From: G964020055 sp964020055
Lineage (GTDB): Bacteria > Pseudomonadota > Alphaproteobacteria > WRAU01 > Hepatincolaceae
Length of the DNA stretch: 64,000 nucleotides
Assembly (NCBI GenBank): GCA_964020055.1
Contig: OZ026533.1
Location: 1,041,046 to 1,105,045 of the forward strand
Direction of reading: 5' to 3'
Shown: piece by piece, positions 46,963-56,321 of the stretch
How positions within the stretch are numbered: position 1 is the stretch's first letter
How the letters are laid out: each line of letters opens with the position of its first letter
Notes under the pieces: model-generated
What the model saw: only the letters and a program-made list of their open reading frames with translations
Database searches by the model: none
Told to the model about the DNA's origin: nothing
Made by a program: the position numbers and the translations under genes

Positions 46963-47598
46963 TTAATTAAACGTTGTTTTAGTGAAGTCTTTAATATTGG
47001 AAATTCTATTGGTTTTTAATTTACTTGCAAATATAATTTTTTTAATTTCTTCTATTGCTATATTCAAAGAGTCGTTGACTATAATATGGTCATATTGATA
47101 ACAATGAGAAATTTCATATTTAGCTTGGGTCATTCTATATTTTATAACTTCTTCTTTATCTTTTGCTCTAGAACGTAAACGTCTTTCTAATTCTTCTACA
47201 GAAGGCGGTAATATAAAAATTGATATAGTATCATTAGGCATTTTTTCTTTCAAAGCAGTAGCTCCTTGCCAATCTATATCAAATAAAACATTTATGCCTT
47301 GATTTAGTTTTGCTTCTACATCGCTTAACAATGTTCCGTAAAAATTTCCATAAACTTCTGCATATTCAATAAAAGCATTATTATCTACTAAATTGTAAAA
47401 ATCTGCTTGTGAGACAAAATGATAATGAATACCATCTTTTTCACCTTTCCTTGGAACTCGTGTTGTTGCAGATATAGAGTATTGTAAAGATAATTGAAAA
47501 TCTTCTAGTAAGTTAGCTATAATAGTGCTTTTGCCAACTCCAGAAGGAGCTGAAATTATTATATTATTGCCTTTACGCTTTGGTTTGAAAATATTCAT
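46963..47598 (-). CDS. gmk: Guanylate kinase
   Basis: Phosphorylates GMP to GDP, needed once imported or salvaged purines enter the nucleotide pool. It is 211 residues. The P-loop SAPSGVGKST (residues ~15-24), the GMP-binding SISATTRVPRKGEKDGIHYHFVS and the lid segment LERRLRSRAKD are clear. It is probably co-transcribed with lepA downstream, and divergent from yggT. Confidence 0.96.
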   Translation of the reverse strand: MNIFKPKRKGNNIIISAPSGVGKSTIIANLLEDFQLSLQYSISATTRVPRKGEKDGIHYHFVSQADFYNLVDNNAFIEYAEVYGNFYGTLLSDVEAKLNQGINVLFDIDWQGATALKEKMPNDTISIFILPPSVEELERRLRSRAKDKEEVIKYRMTQAKYEISHCYQYDHIIVNDSLNIAIEEIKKIIFASKLKTNRISNIKDFTKTTFN

Positions 47599-47737
47599 GA
47601 GAGGTTTATTTTTATTAATTTATATTTTATATTTATATTCTACTTTTATAATTTTAAAATTAGTATTAAAATTGCTTGAGATAGTTTACCTATCACCTAT
47701 ATAAAGATTATACTATAATTAAGGGAGAATTATTTAA

Positions 47738-48064
47738 ATGGATACTATCATAATTTCTAATATTTTAAAAGCTGTAATTATGGTGGCAAATTTTTATATG
47801 TTATTAATGACAGTTTTAGCTGTGCTTAGTTTGCTTGCCTTGTTTGGAGTTATAGATTTATTTGCAAATAATTTTTGTTCAAAAGTATATTTCGGTGTGC
47901 GTAATTTTTTAAATCCTGTATTAGGTTTTATTGCAAGGTTCATTCCTAATATTAATGGTATAGATTTGCCTTTTTTAGTTTTGTTGCTTTTTTTATGGAT
48001 AATTATCGATTTAGCACAAAGTATGTTAAATAATTTAGGAAGCATATCTAGCTTTGGAATGTAA
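47738..48064 (+). CDS. YggT family membrane protein
   Basis: Small inner-membrane protein, 108 residues, with two or three hydrophobic segments and the YGGT-family centre (FGVRNFLNPVLGFIARFIPNINGIDLPFLVLLLFLWII). In other bacteria the family is linked to osmotic stress tolerance or to cell division/photosystem assembly; the molecular role is not settled. GGGAG precedes the ATG. It overlaps the next gene by 11 bp and starts the yggT-yggU-folD cluster, an order common in alphaproteobacteria. Confidence 0.9.
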   Translation: MDTIIISNILKAVIMVANFYMLLMTVLAVLSLLALFGVIDLFANNFCSKVYFGVRNFLNPVLGFIARFIPNINGIDLPFLVLLLFLWIIIDLAQSMLNNLGSISSFGM

Positions 48065-48368
48065 ATTTCATAATGATAGCAAAAATGGAGCAGTGCTTAA
48101 TATCAAACTTGTTCCTAATTCTAATAAAAATACTATATATAAAGAGGTTGTTTACTTTAATAATAATGCATACATAAAAGCTGCTGTTACTTCTATAGCA
48201 GCAGATAATTTGGCTAACTTATCTTTGATAAATTTATTATCAAAATTTTTCAAAATACCAAAATCTTCTATTAAAATTACAAAAGGAGAAAAATCTCAAT
48301 ATAAGTCTATATTATTTTCAAACATATCTTCTGCATATATTTTGCAAAAATTGGAGGTTATAAAATGA
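48054..48368 (+). CDS. DUF167 / YggU family protein
   Basis: Small alpha/beta protein of the conserved DUF167 (YggU) family, 104 residues, function unknown. The typical beta-strand NGAVLNIKLVPNSNKNTI, the KAAVTSIAADNLANLSLINLLSKFF helix and the ITKGEKSQYKSILF strand match the family. The start is TTG at 48054, inside the end of yggT, since no ATG is placed suitably; translation is therefore likely coupled. It ends in ATGA shared with folD. Confidence 0.87.
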   Translation: MECKFHNDSKNGAVLNIKLVPNSNKNTIYKEVVYFNNNAYIKAAVTSIAADNLANLSLINLLSKFFKIPKSSIKITKGEKSQYKSILFSNISSAYILQKLEVIK

Positions 48369-49264
48369 TAGAAAACATAGTTAATATACAGCCTTTTCTA
48401 AAAACAATAAAAGAAGATATAATTAAAAATATAGCCAAATTAAAAAACAAATATAATATCAATCCATGTTTTTTAACAATAATGGTTGGTGATAATTCTG
48501 CATCTTTAAGTTATATAAAGTCCAAAAATAAATTAGCATCTGAATTAGGTATAACAAATGATATTTGTTATTTGAGTTCTGATGTATCATCAGATAAAAT
48601 TATATCTATAATTTCTAAGGCTAATGATAATATAAATATACATGGTATTTTATTACAATTACCTTTACCCAAACATTTAGATGAAAAAGTTATATTGCAA
48701 AAAATATCTCCTAATAAAGATGTTGATGGTTTACATCAGATTAATATGATGAAATTCATAGCAAGTAAAACTAAGGGAATTTTATCTAACAGTTTTGCTG
48801 AAGATTTTTTTATTCCTTGTACTCCTTTTGGATGTATTAACTTATTACATTTTTTATTAAAAGATTTAGAAAGTAAAAATGCAGTAGTATTAGGAAGATC
48901 TAATTTAGTTGGTTATCCTTTATTTAATTTATTATTAAATAATAACTGTACTACAACCATAACACATTCAAAAACTAAAGATCTTGACAAGATTTGTAAA
49001 AATGCAGATATATTATGCGTTGCAATTGGCAAGCCTAAATTTATTACATCTGACTATGTAAAAAAGGGAGCAACAATTTTAGATATTGGAGTTTCTAAAA
49101 TCATAGAAACTAATAAAAAAGCTTATTTATCTGGTGATGTAGATTTGAAAAAAGTAATTGATGAAGTCAGTTTTATAACACCTGTTCCAAAAGGTATAGG
49201 ACCTATTACAGTTATGTTTTTGATGGTAAATGTAGTAAAAGCAGCTTGTTTATCTGTCAAATAA
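48365..49264 (+). CDS. folD: Methylenetetrahydrofolate dehydrogenase / cyclohydrolase
   Basis: Interconverts 5,10-methylene- and 10-formyl-tetrahydrofolate, supplying one-carbon units for purines and formyl-Met. It is 299 residues. The catalytic Lys lies in SYIKSKNKLASELGI; further signatures are GILLQLPLPKHL, PNKDVDGLHQIN, the NADP-binding VVLGRSNLVGYPL and the C-terminal VPKGIGPITVMFL. GGAGG lies before the ATG, which overlaps the upstream TGA by four bases. It ends tail-to-tail with coaA, overlapping by 8 bp. Confidence 0.96.
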   Translation: MIENIVNIQPFLKTIKEDIIKNIAKLKNKYNINPCFLTIMVGDNSASLSYIKSKNKLASELGITNDICYLSSDVSSDKIISIISKANDNINIHGILLQLPLPKHLDEKVILQKISPNKDVDGLHQINMMKFIASKTKGILSNSFAEDFFIPCTPFGCINLLHFLLKDLESKNAVVLGRSNLVGYPLFNLLLNNNCTTTITHSKTKDLDKICKNADILCVAIGKPKFITSDYVKKGATILDIGVSKIIETNKKAYLSGDVDLKKVIDEVSFITPVPKGIGPITVMFLMVNVVKAACLSVK

Positions 49265-50003
49265 TATTATTGAATAGATAAGTGGAACTATTTCCATTAG
49301 TTTGATGTTGAATGTTTAATACATTTGTAACATTTTTTATATTGGGTTTGATATATAAATCATAAAAAGGTTTATTAATATCATTCCATAAACTATTACG
49401 GTATGTTGCTATTGCTTTTTTGTTTTTTAGTTTTAAAAGATCAAAATAATCAGAGGGATTATTTTTGTGGTTATATAAAGCATTGTTAAATCGCTTGATA
49501 CATTGTTTTTTAATATCTTTTTGATTCATTTTTAATAAAATAGACATATTTAACAAGTCAATTGGTACAATATTATTATATGGAAAGAATAAATTTATGC
49601 CTTCTAAAATATAAATATTACTTTTTTTGATTATAGAAATTTGATTTTGGTCTATGTCTTTTATTAGTTGAGAATATACTGGTAATTTATATGAATTATT
49701 TTCATTCTTTTTTAAATTGATCAAAAAATCATAAAATAATTTCTGATTAAAAGATTCTGGAAATCCTTTTTTTTTCATTAAGTTATGTTTATTTAAAGTA
49801 TTATTATCATATAAAAAGCTATCTGTATTTATACTCGAAATAATCACATCTTCAGGTAAATATTTTTGCAAATAAGTTGTTAAATGATTGGTAAAGGTAC
49901 TTTTACCAACACCCATAGCACCAGTTATGCCAATTATAAAAGGATTTATATTGGCATAACTGTTTATAATGATATTTAGAATAATTTTTAACTTTTTATT
50001 CAT
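49257..50003 (-). CDS. coaA: Type I pantothenate kinase (short form)
   Basis: Phosphorylates pantothenate, the first step of CoA synthesis. It is 248 residues, shorter than the ~316 of E. coli CoaA, mainly at the N terminus. The P-loop is GITGAMGVGKST (25-36), the catalytic Asp61 is in NTDSFLY, and the family hallmark LMKKKGFPES (75-84) is nearly identical to CoaA. ILEGINLF and DYFDLLKLKNKKAI-type tail segments also fit. Its start overlaps the end of coaBC by 8 bp, so the first three chemical steps of CoA synthesis are encoded back to back. Confidence 0.9.
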   Translation of the reverse strand: MNKKLKIILNIIINSYANINPFIIGITGAMGVGKSTFTNHLTTYLQKYLPEDVIISSINTDSFLYDNNTLNKHNLMKKKGFPESFNQKLFYDFLINLKKNENNSYKLPVYSQLIKDIDQNQISIIKKSNIYILEGINLFFPYNNIVPIDLLNMSILLKMNQKDIKKQCIKRFNNALYNHKNNPSDYFDLLKLKNKKAIATYRNSLWNDINKPFYDLYIKPNIKNVTNVLNIQHQTNGNSSTYLFNNII

Positions 50004-51201
50004 TATTATTTTTTGAAAATTTAAGGTATATTTCTTTTAAAATTATATATGATAATTGATTTTTAGGACAAATAGGAACATGTTTTTCTGTAGTTTTTGT
50101 AATAATATCTACACTGTTTTCTTCTGAGTAAAACCCTATATTTTTATCATTAACATTATTTAAAATTATCATATCAAGATTTTTATTTATTAATTTTTGA
50201 TTAGCATTTTGTTTTATATTTTCAGTTTCAGCAGCAAAACCAACAACAAAAATATCTGTGTTATTATTTGCAATTGTTTTTATAACATCTGTTGTTTGTA
50301 TTAAATCTAATACTAGTTTATCTGTAGATTTTTTTAATTTATTAGTAGCTATATTTTCTAGTTTCCAATCACAAATAGCTGCTGCAGATATATAAATGTC
50401 TGTATTTTTTATATTAGCAACACTTGCATTTAACATTTCTTCTGCTGTTTTTACATATATTGTATTAATTCCATATATTTTTTCTAAGTTCACTGTATTA
50501 GAGGAAATTAATGTAACATTTGCTCCCATGTTTCTAGCAGCTTTAGCTAAGTAATAACCCATCTTTCCTGAACTGTGATTTGTTATATATCTAACAGGGT
50601 CTATTTCTTCTACAGTTGCTCCTGCTGTAATTATGATATTTTTATTATTTAAAATTTTATGTTTGAATAAAGTCATATCTAATAAGTCTGCAATATTATT
50701 TATATTTGCTAACCTACCTTCGCCAATATCTCCACATGCTTGTTCACCATATTCAGGGGCTATTATTTGTATATTTCTCTTTTTTAAACTTTTACAATTA
50801 TTTTGAGTTGCTATATTTTCCCACATGTTTTTATTCATGCTAGGTGCGATGATTATAGGTGCATTTGTAGCTAAAATAGTTGATGTTAATAGGTCATCTG
50901 CTAATCCCATTGCTAATTTTGCAATAATATTTGCAGTAGAAGGAGCAATTAGTATAGCATCTGCCCATTTGGCAAGTTCTATATGTATCAATGATTTTTG
51001 ATTTATATTTTCTAAGCTGTCTTCCATAAAAAGATTATCATTAGTTAGAGTTTTTAAAGTTAAAGGCGCTACAAATTGAGCACCACTTTTTGTTAAAATG
51101 ATTTTAATATTATATTTCTTTTTAATTAATAGTCTACATAGTTCAGGTATTTTATAGGCAGATATACTACCTGTAATGGCAATTAATATATTTTTCATCA
51201 A
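49996..51201 (-). CDS. coaBC: Bifunctional phosphopantothenoylcysteine decarboxylase / phosphopantothenate-cysteine ligase
   Basis: Adds cysteine to phosphopantothenate and decarboxylates the product, CoA steps 2 and 3. It is 401 residues. The N-terminal flavoprotein CoaC has ITGSISAYKIPELCRLL, the PSMNKNMW substrate-clamp segment and the ACGDIGEGRLAN loop. The C-terminal CoaB domain has ITAGATVEEIDPVRYITNHSSGKMG and AAAICDW. It overlaps rsmA by 4 bp and coaA by 8 bp. All motifs are intact. Confidence 0.96.
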   Translation of the reverse strand: MMKNILIAITGSISAYKIPELCRLLIKKKYNIKIILTKSGAQFVAPLTLKTLTNDNLFMEDSLENINQKSLIHIELAKWADAILIAPSTANIIAKLAMGLADDLLTSTILATNAPIIIAPSMNKNMWENIATQNNCKSLKKRNIQIIAPEYGEQACGDIGEGRLANINNIADLLDMTLFKHKILNNKNIIITAGATVEEIDPVRYITNHSSGKMGYYLAKAARNMGANVTLISSNTVNLEKIYGINTIYVKTAEEMLNASVANIKNTDIYISAAAICDWKLENIATNKLKKSTDKLVLDLIQTTDVIKTIANNNTDIFVVGFAAETENIKQNANQKLINKNLDMIILNNVNDKNIGFYSEENSVDIITKTTEKHVPICPKNQLSYIILKEIYLKFSKNNNE

Positions 51202-51998
51202 ACCTCACTTAGGTTATAGTTATTTGCTAGTATACAATATTCTTCTAAAGACAATTCTTCAGGTCTTTTTTTTGGATCTATGTTTAAAGCTTCAAAATTA
51301 AAGTTATATTTTTTTAAAGCATTTTTTATTGTTTTTCTTCTTGTATTAAAAGCATGTTGAGTAATTGCTTCTAATGTACATATATCTACATTATATCGTG
51401 GTTTTTCAAGAGGTGTAACTTTTATTACTCCAGATTTTACTTTTGGTGGTGGAGAAAAAGAATTTTGATCAACATCGAACAAATAAGAAGTATCTGCTAA
51501 TAGTTGAGTAATTATTGAGAGTCTGCCATAGTTATTATCTTTTGGTAGCGCAACGATACGTTTAGCAACTTCTTTTTGAAACATTAATATAAAAAAATCA
51601 AATTTTATATATTCTTTCTTGATATTATTGAATAAATAATTCAAGAAAATTTTAGTTCCTACATTATAAGGTAAATTCGAAACTAAAATATTATGTTGTG
51701 AAGTTTCAAAAAAAGAATAGGGATTTTCTATTAATGCATCTGTAATTTTAAAATCAAAATTGTTATTATTAGCTTTCAATATGGTTAAAGTTGTGGTAAG
51801 TCTTTCATCTTTTTCTAAAGCAAAAACTTTTTTTGCGTTTGCAATCAAATGAGTTGTTAAGGCACAATCTCCAGGGCCAATTTCTAATACACTAGAATTT
51901 GCTAAATCGTCACAATTAAAAATTATATTGTTTATAACAGATTCATCTACTAAAAAATGTTGTCCAAGAGATTTTTTAGTCTTTAAAGAAGTTTTCAT
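51198..51998 (-). CDS. rsmA: 16S rRNA dimethyladenosine transferase
   Basis: Dimethylates two adjacent adenines near the 3' end of 16S rRNA during 30S maturation. It is 266 residues. KKSLGQHFLVD start, motif I VLEIGPGDCALT, catalytic NLPYNVGTKIFLNYL and the FSPPPKVKSGVIKV segment are all typical of KsgA/RsmA. It follows pdxA by 12 bp, the classic pdxA-rsmA order. Confidence 0.97.
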   Translation of the reverse strand: MKTSLKTKKSLGQHFLVDESVINNIIFNCDDLANSSVLEIGPGDCALTTHLIANAKKVFALEKDERLTTTLTILKANNNNFDFKITDALIENPYSFFETSQHNILVSNLPYNVGTKIFLNYLFNNIKKEYIKFDFFILMFQKEVAKRIVALPKDNNYGRLSIITQLLADTSYLFDVDQNSFSPPPKVKSGVIKVTPLEKPRYNVDICTLEAITQHAFNTRRKTIKNALKKYNFNFEALNIDPKKRPEELSLEEYCILANNYNLSEV

Positions 51999-52010
51999 TT
52001 AAGTATTATC

Positions 52011-53030
52011 TTAATTATTATTATTTTGAGATATAAAGGCAGCTTTTATTGCAGACACTAAAGAACTTGAGGCTATTTTTTTTATATTATTACTATTTTT
52101 CAATAAATCAAAAGCAGTACCATGATCTGGTGATGTTCTTATAAAGCCAAGATTCAAGGTAGTATTGACACCAGAATTGAAGTATAAAGCTTTAAATGGA
52201 GCTAATACTTGGTCGTGATACATTCCTAAGATAATACGATTTTTGGTATTAAAAATTGTATCTGCAGACTCTGGACCTGTAACGTTTACATTCATATTCT
52301 GTAAAGTTTTTATTGCAGGAGTGATTATATTAATTTCTTCTTTTCCTAAAATTCCACTTTCACCAGCATGAGGATTTAAACCCAAAATATGTATTGTAGG
52401 TTTTGTTATATTGTAATGATTAATGAAGTATTCCTGTAAAGATAAAGTATGACTAATTATTTTATCTTTAGTTATTTGATTTGGAACATCAGCAAGGGGT
52501 ATATGAGTTGTAAGTGGAACAACATGAACATTTTCTTTTATAGAGCTAAGAAGCATTATAGGAAAATTGTTAGTTTTTAATTTAGATAAATGGAAAATAT
52601 AATCTGTGTGGCCATAAAAATCTTTAATGCCATAGCTATTAATTAAAGATTTATTTATAGGATTTGTCACTATACCATGAATTAGTTTGTTATTTGCTAA
52701 ATCAACTGCTTTATTTATGGTGTTCAATATAAATTCGCTATTTTTTTTATCTTCTAAACCTAAAACAGGTAAATTTTTATTTTTTATATGTAAAACAGGT
52801 AGTTTTTTTGAAAATAATTCTCTTGTACATTCAGAAGGATAGTTTATTTCTTCTAAAGGTATATCTAAATTAAATTTTTTTATGATATTTGCTAAATGGT
52901 CTATATCTGCTATCAAAAAAAAACAGTATGTTGATAATTTTAATTCTAACCAAGCTTTAAGAGTGATAATTGGAGATATCGATGCAGGATCTCCAGAAGT
53001 TAAAGCTACAACAGATTTATTAGTTATCAT
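52011..53030 (-). CDS. pdxA: 4-hydroxythreonine-4-phosphate dehydrogenase
   Basis: Oxidises 4-phosphohydroxythreonine in the DXP-dependent route to vitamin B6. It is 339 residues. The start VALTSGDPASISPIITLKAW, the metal/substrate segments GHTDYIFHL and PLTTHIPLADVP, GLNPHAGESGILGKEE, and YHDQVLAPFKALYFNSGVNTTLNLGFIRTSPDHGTAFD with the conserved His residues are clear. It overlaps surA by 11 bp. PLP is needed by several enzymes encoded nearby, such as LysA and the ilvE-like aminotransferase. Confidence 0.96.
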   Translation of the reverse strand: MITNKSVVALTSGDPASISPIITLKAWLELKLSTYCFFLIADIDHLANIIKKFNLDIPLEEINYPSECTRELFSKKLPVLHIKNKNLPVLGLEDKKNSEFILNTINKAVDLANNKLIHGIVTNPINKSLINSYGIKDFYGHTDYIFHLSKLKTNNFPIMLLSSIKENVHVVPLTTHIPLADVPNQITKDKIISHTLSLQEYFINHYNITKPTIHILGLNPHAGESGILGKEEINIITPAIKTLQNMNVNVTGPESADTIFNTKNRIILGMYHDQVLAPFKALYFNSGVNTTLNLGFIRTSPDHGTAFDLLKNSNNIKKIASSSLVSAIKAAFISQNNNN

Positions 53031-53985
53031 AAAACTCTATACTAGAAGCTTTGATTAAGTTTTGAGTATATTGCTCTTCTGCTGCATAACTTTTTTCAAA
53101 CATTAGTTTTTGATTTACAAATTGTTTTAACTGTTCCATTTGTTGTGGATTATTAATGTTGATTTGTAATGCTGGTTTTACTTCTTTAGCCATATAAATT
53201 TTATAGGCATCACCAACAGTAAGGACATTTGTTGGATTATATAAGCCTGCAGTATTTATTGCATTCAGTACGCTATAACCTAATACTTCCTGTAAAACCC
53301 AACCCATTTTACTTCCATTTGGGCCTAAATTACTGGAATATTTTTTAGCAACATCGTCAAAAGAATAACCTTTTTTTAATTCCTCGTAAGCATTATCTAT
53401 TTTTTCCTTAGCATTACTTTCTGATGTTGGAATAGAAATTTCATATAAATCTAGTGCAAGCTTTCCATTTTTTAACAAAATATTATTTATTTCATTTTCG
53501 ATTTCTGCTTGAGAAATTTTAACTGTAGAAATAATGATACCGTGTTTAAAAGTATTTGCAATATATTCTTGTTTTATAAGTTTGTATAAAGTTTTTTTAT
53601 CTAAGTTGTATTGTTTTAGATTCTTTTCAATATCACCATCTTTTATATTATTAGCATGTTCTAAATTTTTTATAATTTCAGGTATATCACTGTCTTGTAT
53701 ATCATAATTCCTTGATTTTGCTTCTAGGTTAATTAAATAAGTAAGTATATACTCGTATATGATTTTATCTCTATCAGCTTTATTATTATAATTTATATTG
53801 GTTTTTGATATCATATTAATAAAATTTATTTTTTCTTGAATATCATTCTTTAATATTAGATACTTGCCATTTATAATTGCTAGTGCAGAATTTTCAATTG
53901 CCAAACCTGATGATTGATAAAAAAAGCAAGAATACATTATGAAAAATATTATTATTGTTTTAGAGGAATTTAGATATTTTCTCAT
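53020..53985 (-). CDS. surA: SurA-like periplasmic peptidyl-prolyl isomerase/chaperone
   Basis: Chaperone for outer-membrane proteins, including its neighbour LptD. It is 321 residues, with a signal peptide at about 1-29 and a SurA N-terminal helical domain (ALAIINGKYLILKNDIQEKINFI). A single parvulin domain follows (LDLYEISIP...DNAYEELKKGYSFDDVAKKYSSNLGPNGSKMGWV) instead of the two of E. coli SurA. Its position between lptD and pdxA is the usual one. The 140 bp to lptD could hold a separate promoter. Confidence 0.88.
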   Translation of the reverse strand: MRKYLNSSKTIIIFFIMYSCFFYQSSGLAIENSALAIINGKYLILKNDIQEKINFINMISKTNINYNNKADRDKIIYEYILTYLINLEAKSRNYDIQDSDIPEIIKNLEHANNIKDGDIEKNLKQYNLDKKTLYKLIKQEYIANTFKHGIIISTVKISQAEIENEINNILLKNGKLALDLYEISIPTSESNAKEKIDNAYEELKKGYSFDDVAKKYSSNLGPNGSKMGWVLQEVLGYSVLNAINTAGLYNPTNVLTVGDAYKIYMAKEVKPALQININNPQQMEQLKQFVNQKLMFEKSYAAEEQYTQNLIKASSIEFYDN

Positions 53986-54125
53986 GCCGAATTGATATAT
54001 TATAAATTAGATTGACGTATAATTAAAGTTGTAATAAATAAAAATACAAATAATATAATAAAGTTTAAATTCTAATATGTCAAAAACTTTACAGCAAGGC
54101 GATATAATAATCACCATTAATAAAT

Positions 54126-56321
54126 TTAGTTTTTAATATTAAAGTCAAATATTGTGATTTGGAAATTAAAATTTAAGTTGTTAGGATTATTTGCATACAA
54201 ATCTCTTTTTAATGATAATGTGACTTTTAAATTATTGTCAATCCACGATATATTGTAATTTAGATAACGCAAAGAAAAAGGACTGTTTGAATTATTCAAA
54301 TGGGTTGTTTGTATACCAGCTTCTAAATGTGAGTTTATTTTAATGTAAAAACCTGATTGCAACTCATTCATATATGAATAATTGTAAAGATTTTTATTTA
54401 AATCAAGATATTGTGTGTATTTAGAGTTTAGAGATAAAAGTGGTGATGTATATCCTAAAGTCAAAATGTTTTCTTTTAATTTAAAATTCTTAGAAGAGAT
54501 TATGCCTTGGTATGATAAACTAGTAGATTGAAAGGGGTAAATGTTCGCATATATGTAATAATAATCAACCAATTTATCATAAGTGTTGGAATTATTTATA
54601 TTTTCATTAGGTATAGATAGATTAGTTAATTTACCTACAAATATATCACTTGTAGTTCTATATTTGTTAATAGTTCTAATATTTATTCCATACTTTATGT
54701 TTTTGGTAATTGTAAATTTATCGTATCCTGAATAATAATTAATATCAAATAAATTATTATGAGTGATTTTTTCTGAAAAAGAATCAACAAAACTAGAATT
54801 AGAATTACCTATTAAATAATCAGCGAAGCTCAATTGTACTATTGGTGATATTTTTATTGCATAGTCTTTTTGAGGTATAAGAATAGGATATTCATAGGAT
54901 ACAGATATGCCAGTTGCAATATAATCATACAATTCTCGATCTGTGGAAGAGGGGTTTAGGTTGTTATTTAAATTATTATTGTTTATAGAGTACAAACTAG
55001 ATTGTAATATACTATTGAAAGTAAGTTCACCAAAAGTTTTTTTTATATGATAAGAATGTCTTATGTTGGAAGCTATTCTGATTAAAAAATTATTATTTTG
55101 ATCTACAAATAAAGATGATTGATTGTTTATAAAAAAATTACCAAATTTAGATGTATTTTTCATATAATTATAGTTTATAGAAATATCATTTATAAAGGGA
55201 CTATTAGATAAAAATAATTTATTTATATACTCATAATTGTTGTATGCGATAGAAAGATAATTATTATTATTGAAATATATTTGAGCATTGATTTCATTGT
55301 TTAAATAACTTTGATCTGTAGATATATAATTAGAATTATAATTTCTTAAATAATCTAAACTAGATGTTTTTTGTATTTGAGCTGTTATTTTTAAATATTT
55401 GTTTACATTAAAAGTATCATTTGCAAATATAGTCCATTGAGAATTTGCTTTTTTATCTTGAAGTAAATAGTTTATTTTTATATTTGCTTGATTTCTAGGT
55501 ATGTAACCAAAATATTGGAATTCTAAAATGCTATTAGTAATATTTTCTAAGGGAGTATATAATCTAAAAAATAATTCCTTACTTTTACCAAGCGGAATAT
55601 AATACGGTAGAATGGTATATGTACCAATATATGATGTATATTGGATCGAAGGAACTAAAAACCCAGCTTTTCTTTCTAATGAAAAATCATCAAAAGATAT
55701 AAAAGGTGTCCAAAGCAAAGGAAATCCATAAATATAAAGCACAGCATTTTTGAATTCTATTATCTTATTTTCATGATAATAATTAGCTTTTGAAAATTTG
55801 ATTAATGTATTTGGTTTTGTATATGGTTCTGTTGGTTGTAAATAGTAAAATGTTCCATCTTTTAGAAAATAAGCATTTTGATCGTTTTTTAGTGCCTCAT
55901 TAGATTTTAATTTTGCGTATTTTTTGAAAAGTATATCTGCTTTTTGGATTAAAATAATATCAGTTTGTTTATCTAATACTATAGATTCTGCTGTTACAAT
56001 ATTATCTTGTTCATCTATGTAAGTTATATTACCATATGCAGATAATATAAAGTTTTTAGCATTATATATAATTTTATCTGCAACTAAGACTTTATTATTA
56101 ATTTTTAATGTTACGTTACCTGATGCAATAAAAATTTCGTTTTTTATATCGTAATCTAAAGAAGAAGCATTTAAATCTAAATCTTTTGGTATGTTTTGTA
56201 TAGGATTTTCTGCACGCAATTTATGATTACATGCTAATGTAATAAATATAAAAACAACCAATAAAAAGTTTTTTTTGAATAATTTTTTATTTAAAAAGTC
56301 CATATTAAAGCTGAAGATCAT
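54126..56321 (-). CDS. lptD: LPS-assembly outer-membrane protein LptD
   Basis: Outer-membrane barrel that inserts lipopolysaccharide into the outer leaflet. It is 731 residues. The N-terminal signal sequence (residues ~8-38, likely cut after KLRA) leads to an OstA/LptA-like domain (LNASSLDYDIKNEIFIASGNVTLKI) and then a long barrel region rich in alternating Asn, Tyr and Ser. The segment FSLERKAGFLVPSIQYTSYIGTYTILPYYIPLG is the most family-like. ATG 56321 directly follows the lptG stop; an internal ATG at residue 7 (MDFLNKK) is also possible. Presence of lptD shows the cell still makes LPS or lipooligosaccharide. Confidence 0.92.
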   Translation of the reverse strand: MIFSFNMDFLNKKLFKKNFLLVVFIFITLACNHKLRAENPIQNIPKDLDLNASSLDYDIKNEIFIASGNVTLKINNKVLVADKIIYNAKNFILSAYGNITYIDEQDNIVTAESIVLDKQTDIILIQKADILFKKYAKLKSNEALKNDQNAYFLKDGTFYYLQPTEPYTKPNTLIKFSKANYYHENKIIEFKNAVLYIYGFPLLWTPFISFDDFSLERKAGFLVPSIQYTSYIGTYTILPYYIPLGKSKELFFRLYTPLENITNSILEFQYFGYIPRNQANIKINYLLQDKKANSQWTIFANDTFNVNKYLKITAQIQKTSSLDYLRNYNSNYISTDQSYLNNEINAQIYFNNNNYLSIAYNNYEYINKLFLSNSPFINDISINYNYMKNTSKFGNFFINNQSSLFVDQNNNFLIRIASNIRHSYHIKKTFGELTFNSILQSSLYSINNNNLNNNLNPSSTDRELYDYIATGISVSYEYPILIPQKDYAIKISPIVQLSFADYLIGNSNSSFVDSFSEKITHNNLFDINYYSGYDKFTITKNIKYGINIRTINKYRTTSDIFVGKLTNLSIPNENINNSNTYDKLVDYYYIYANIYPFQSTSLSYQGIISSKNFKLKENILTLGYTSPLLSLNSKYTQYLDLNKNLYNYSYMNELQSGFYIKINSHLEAGIQTTHLNNSNSPFSLRYLNYNISWIDNNLKVTLSLKRDLYANNPNNLNFNFQITIFDFNIKN

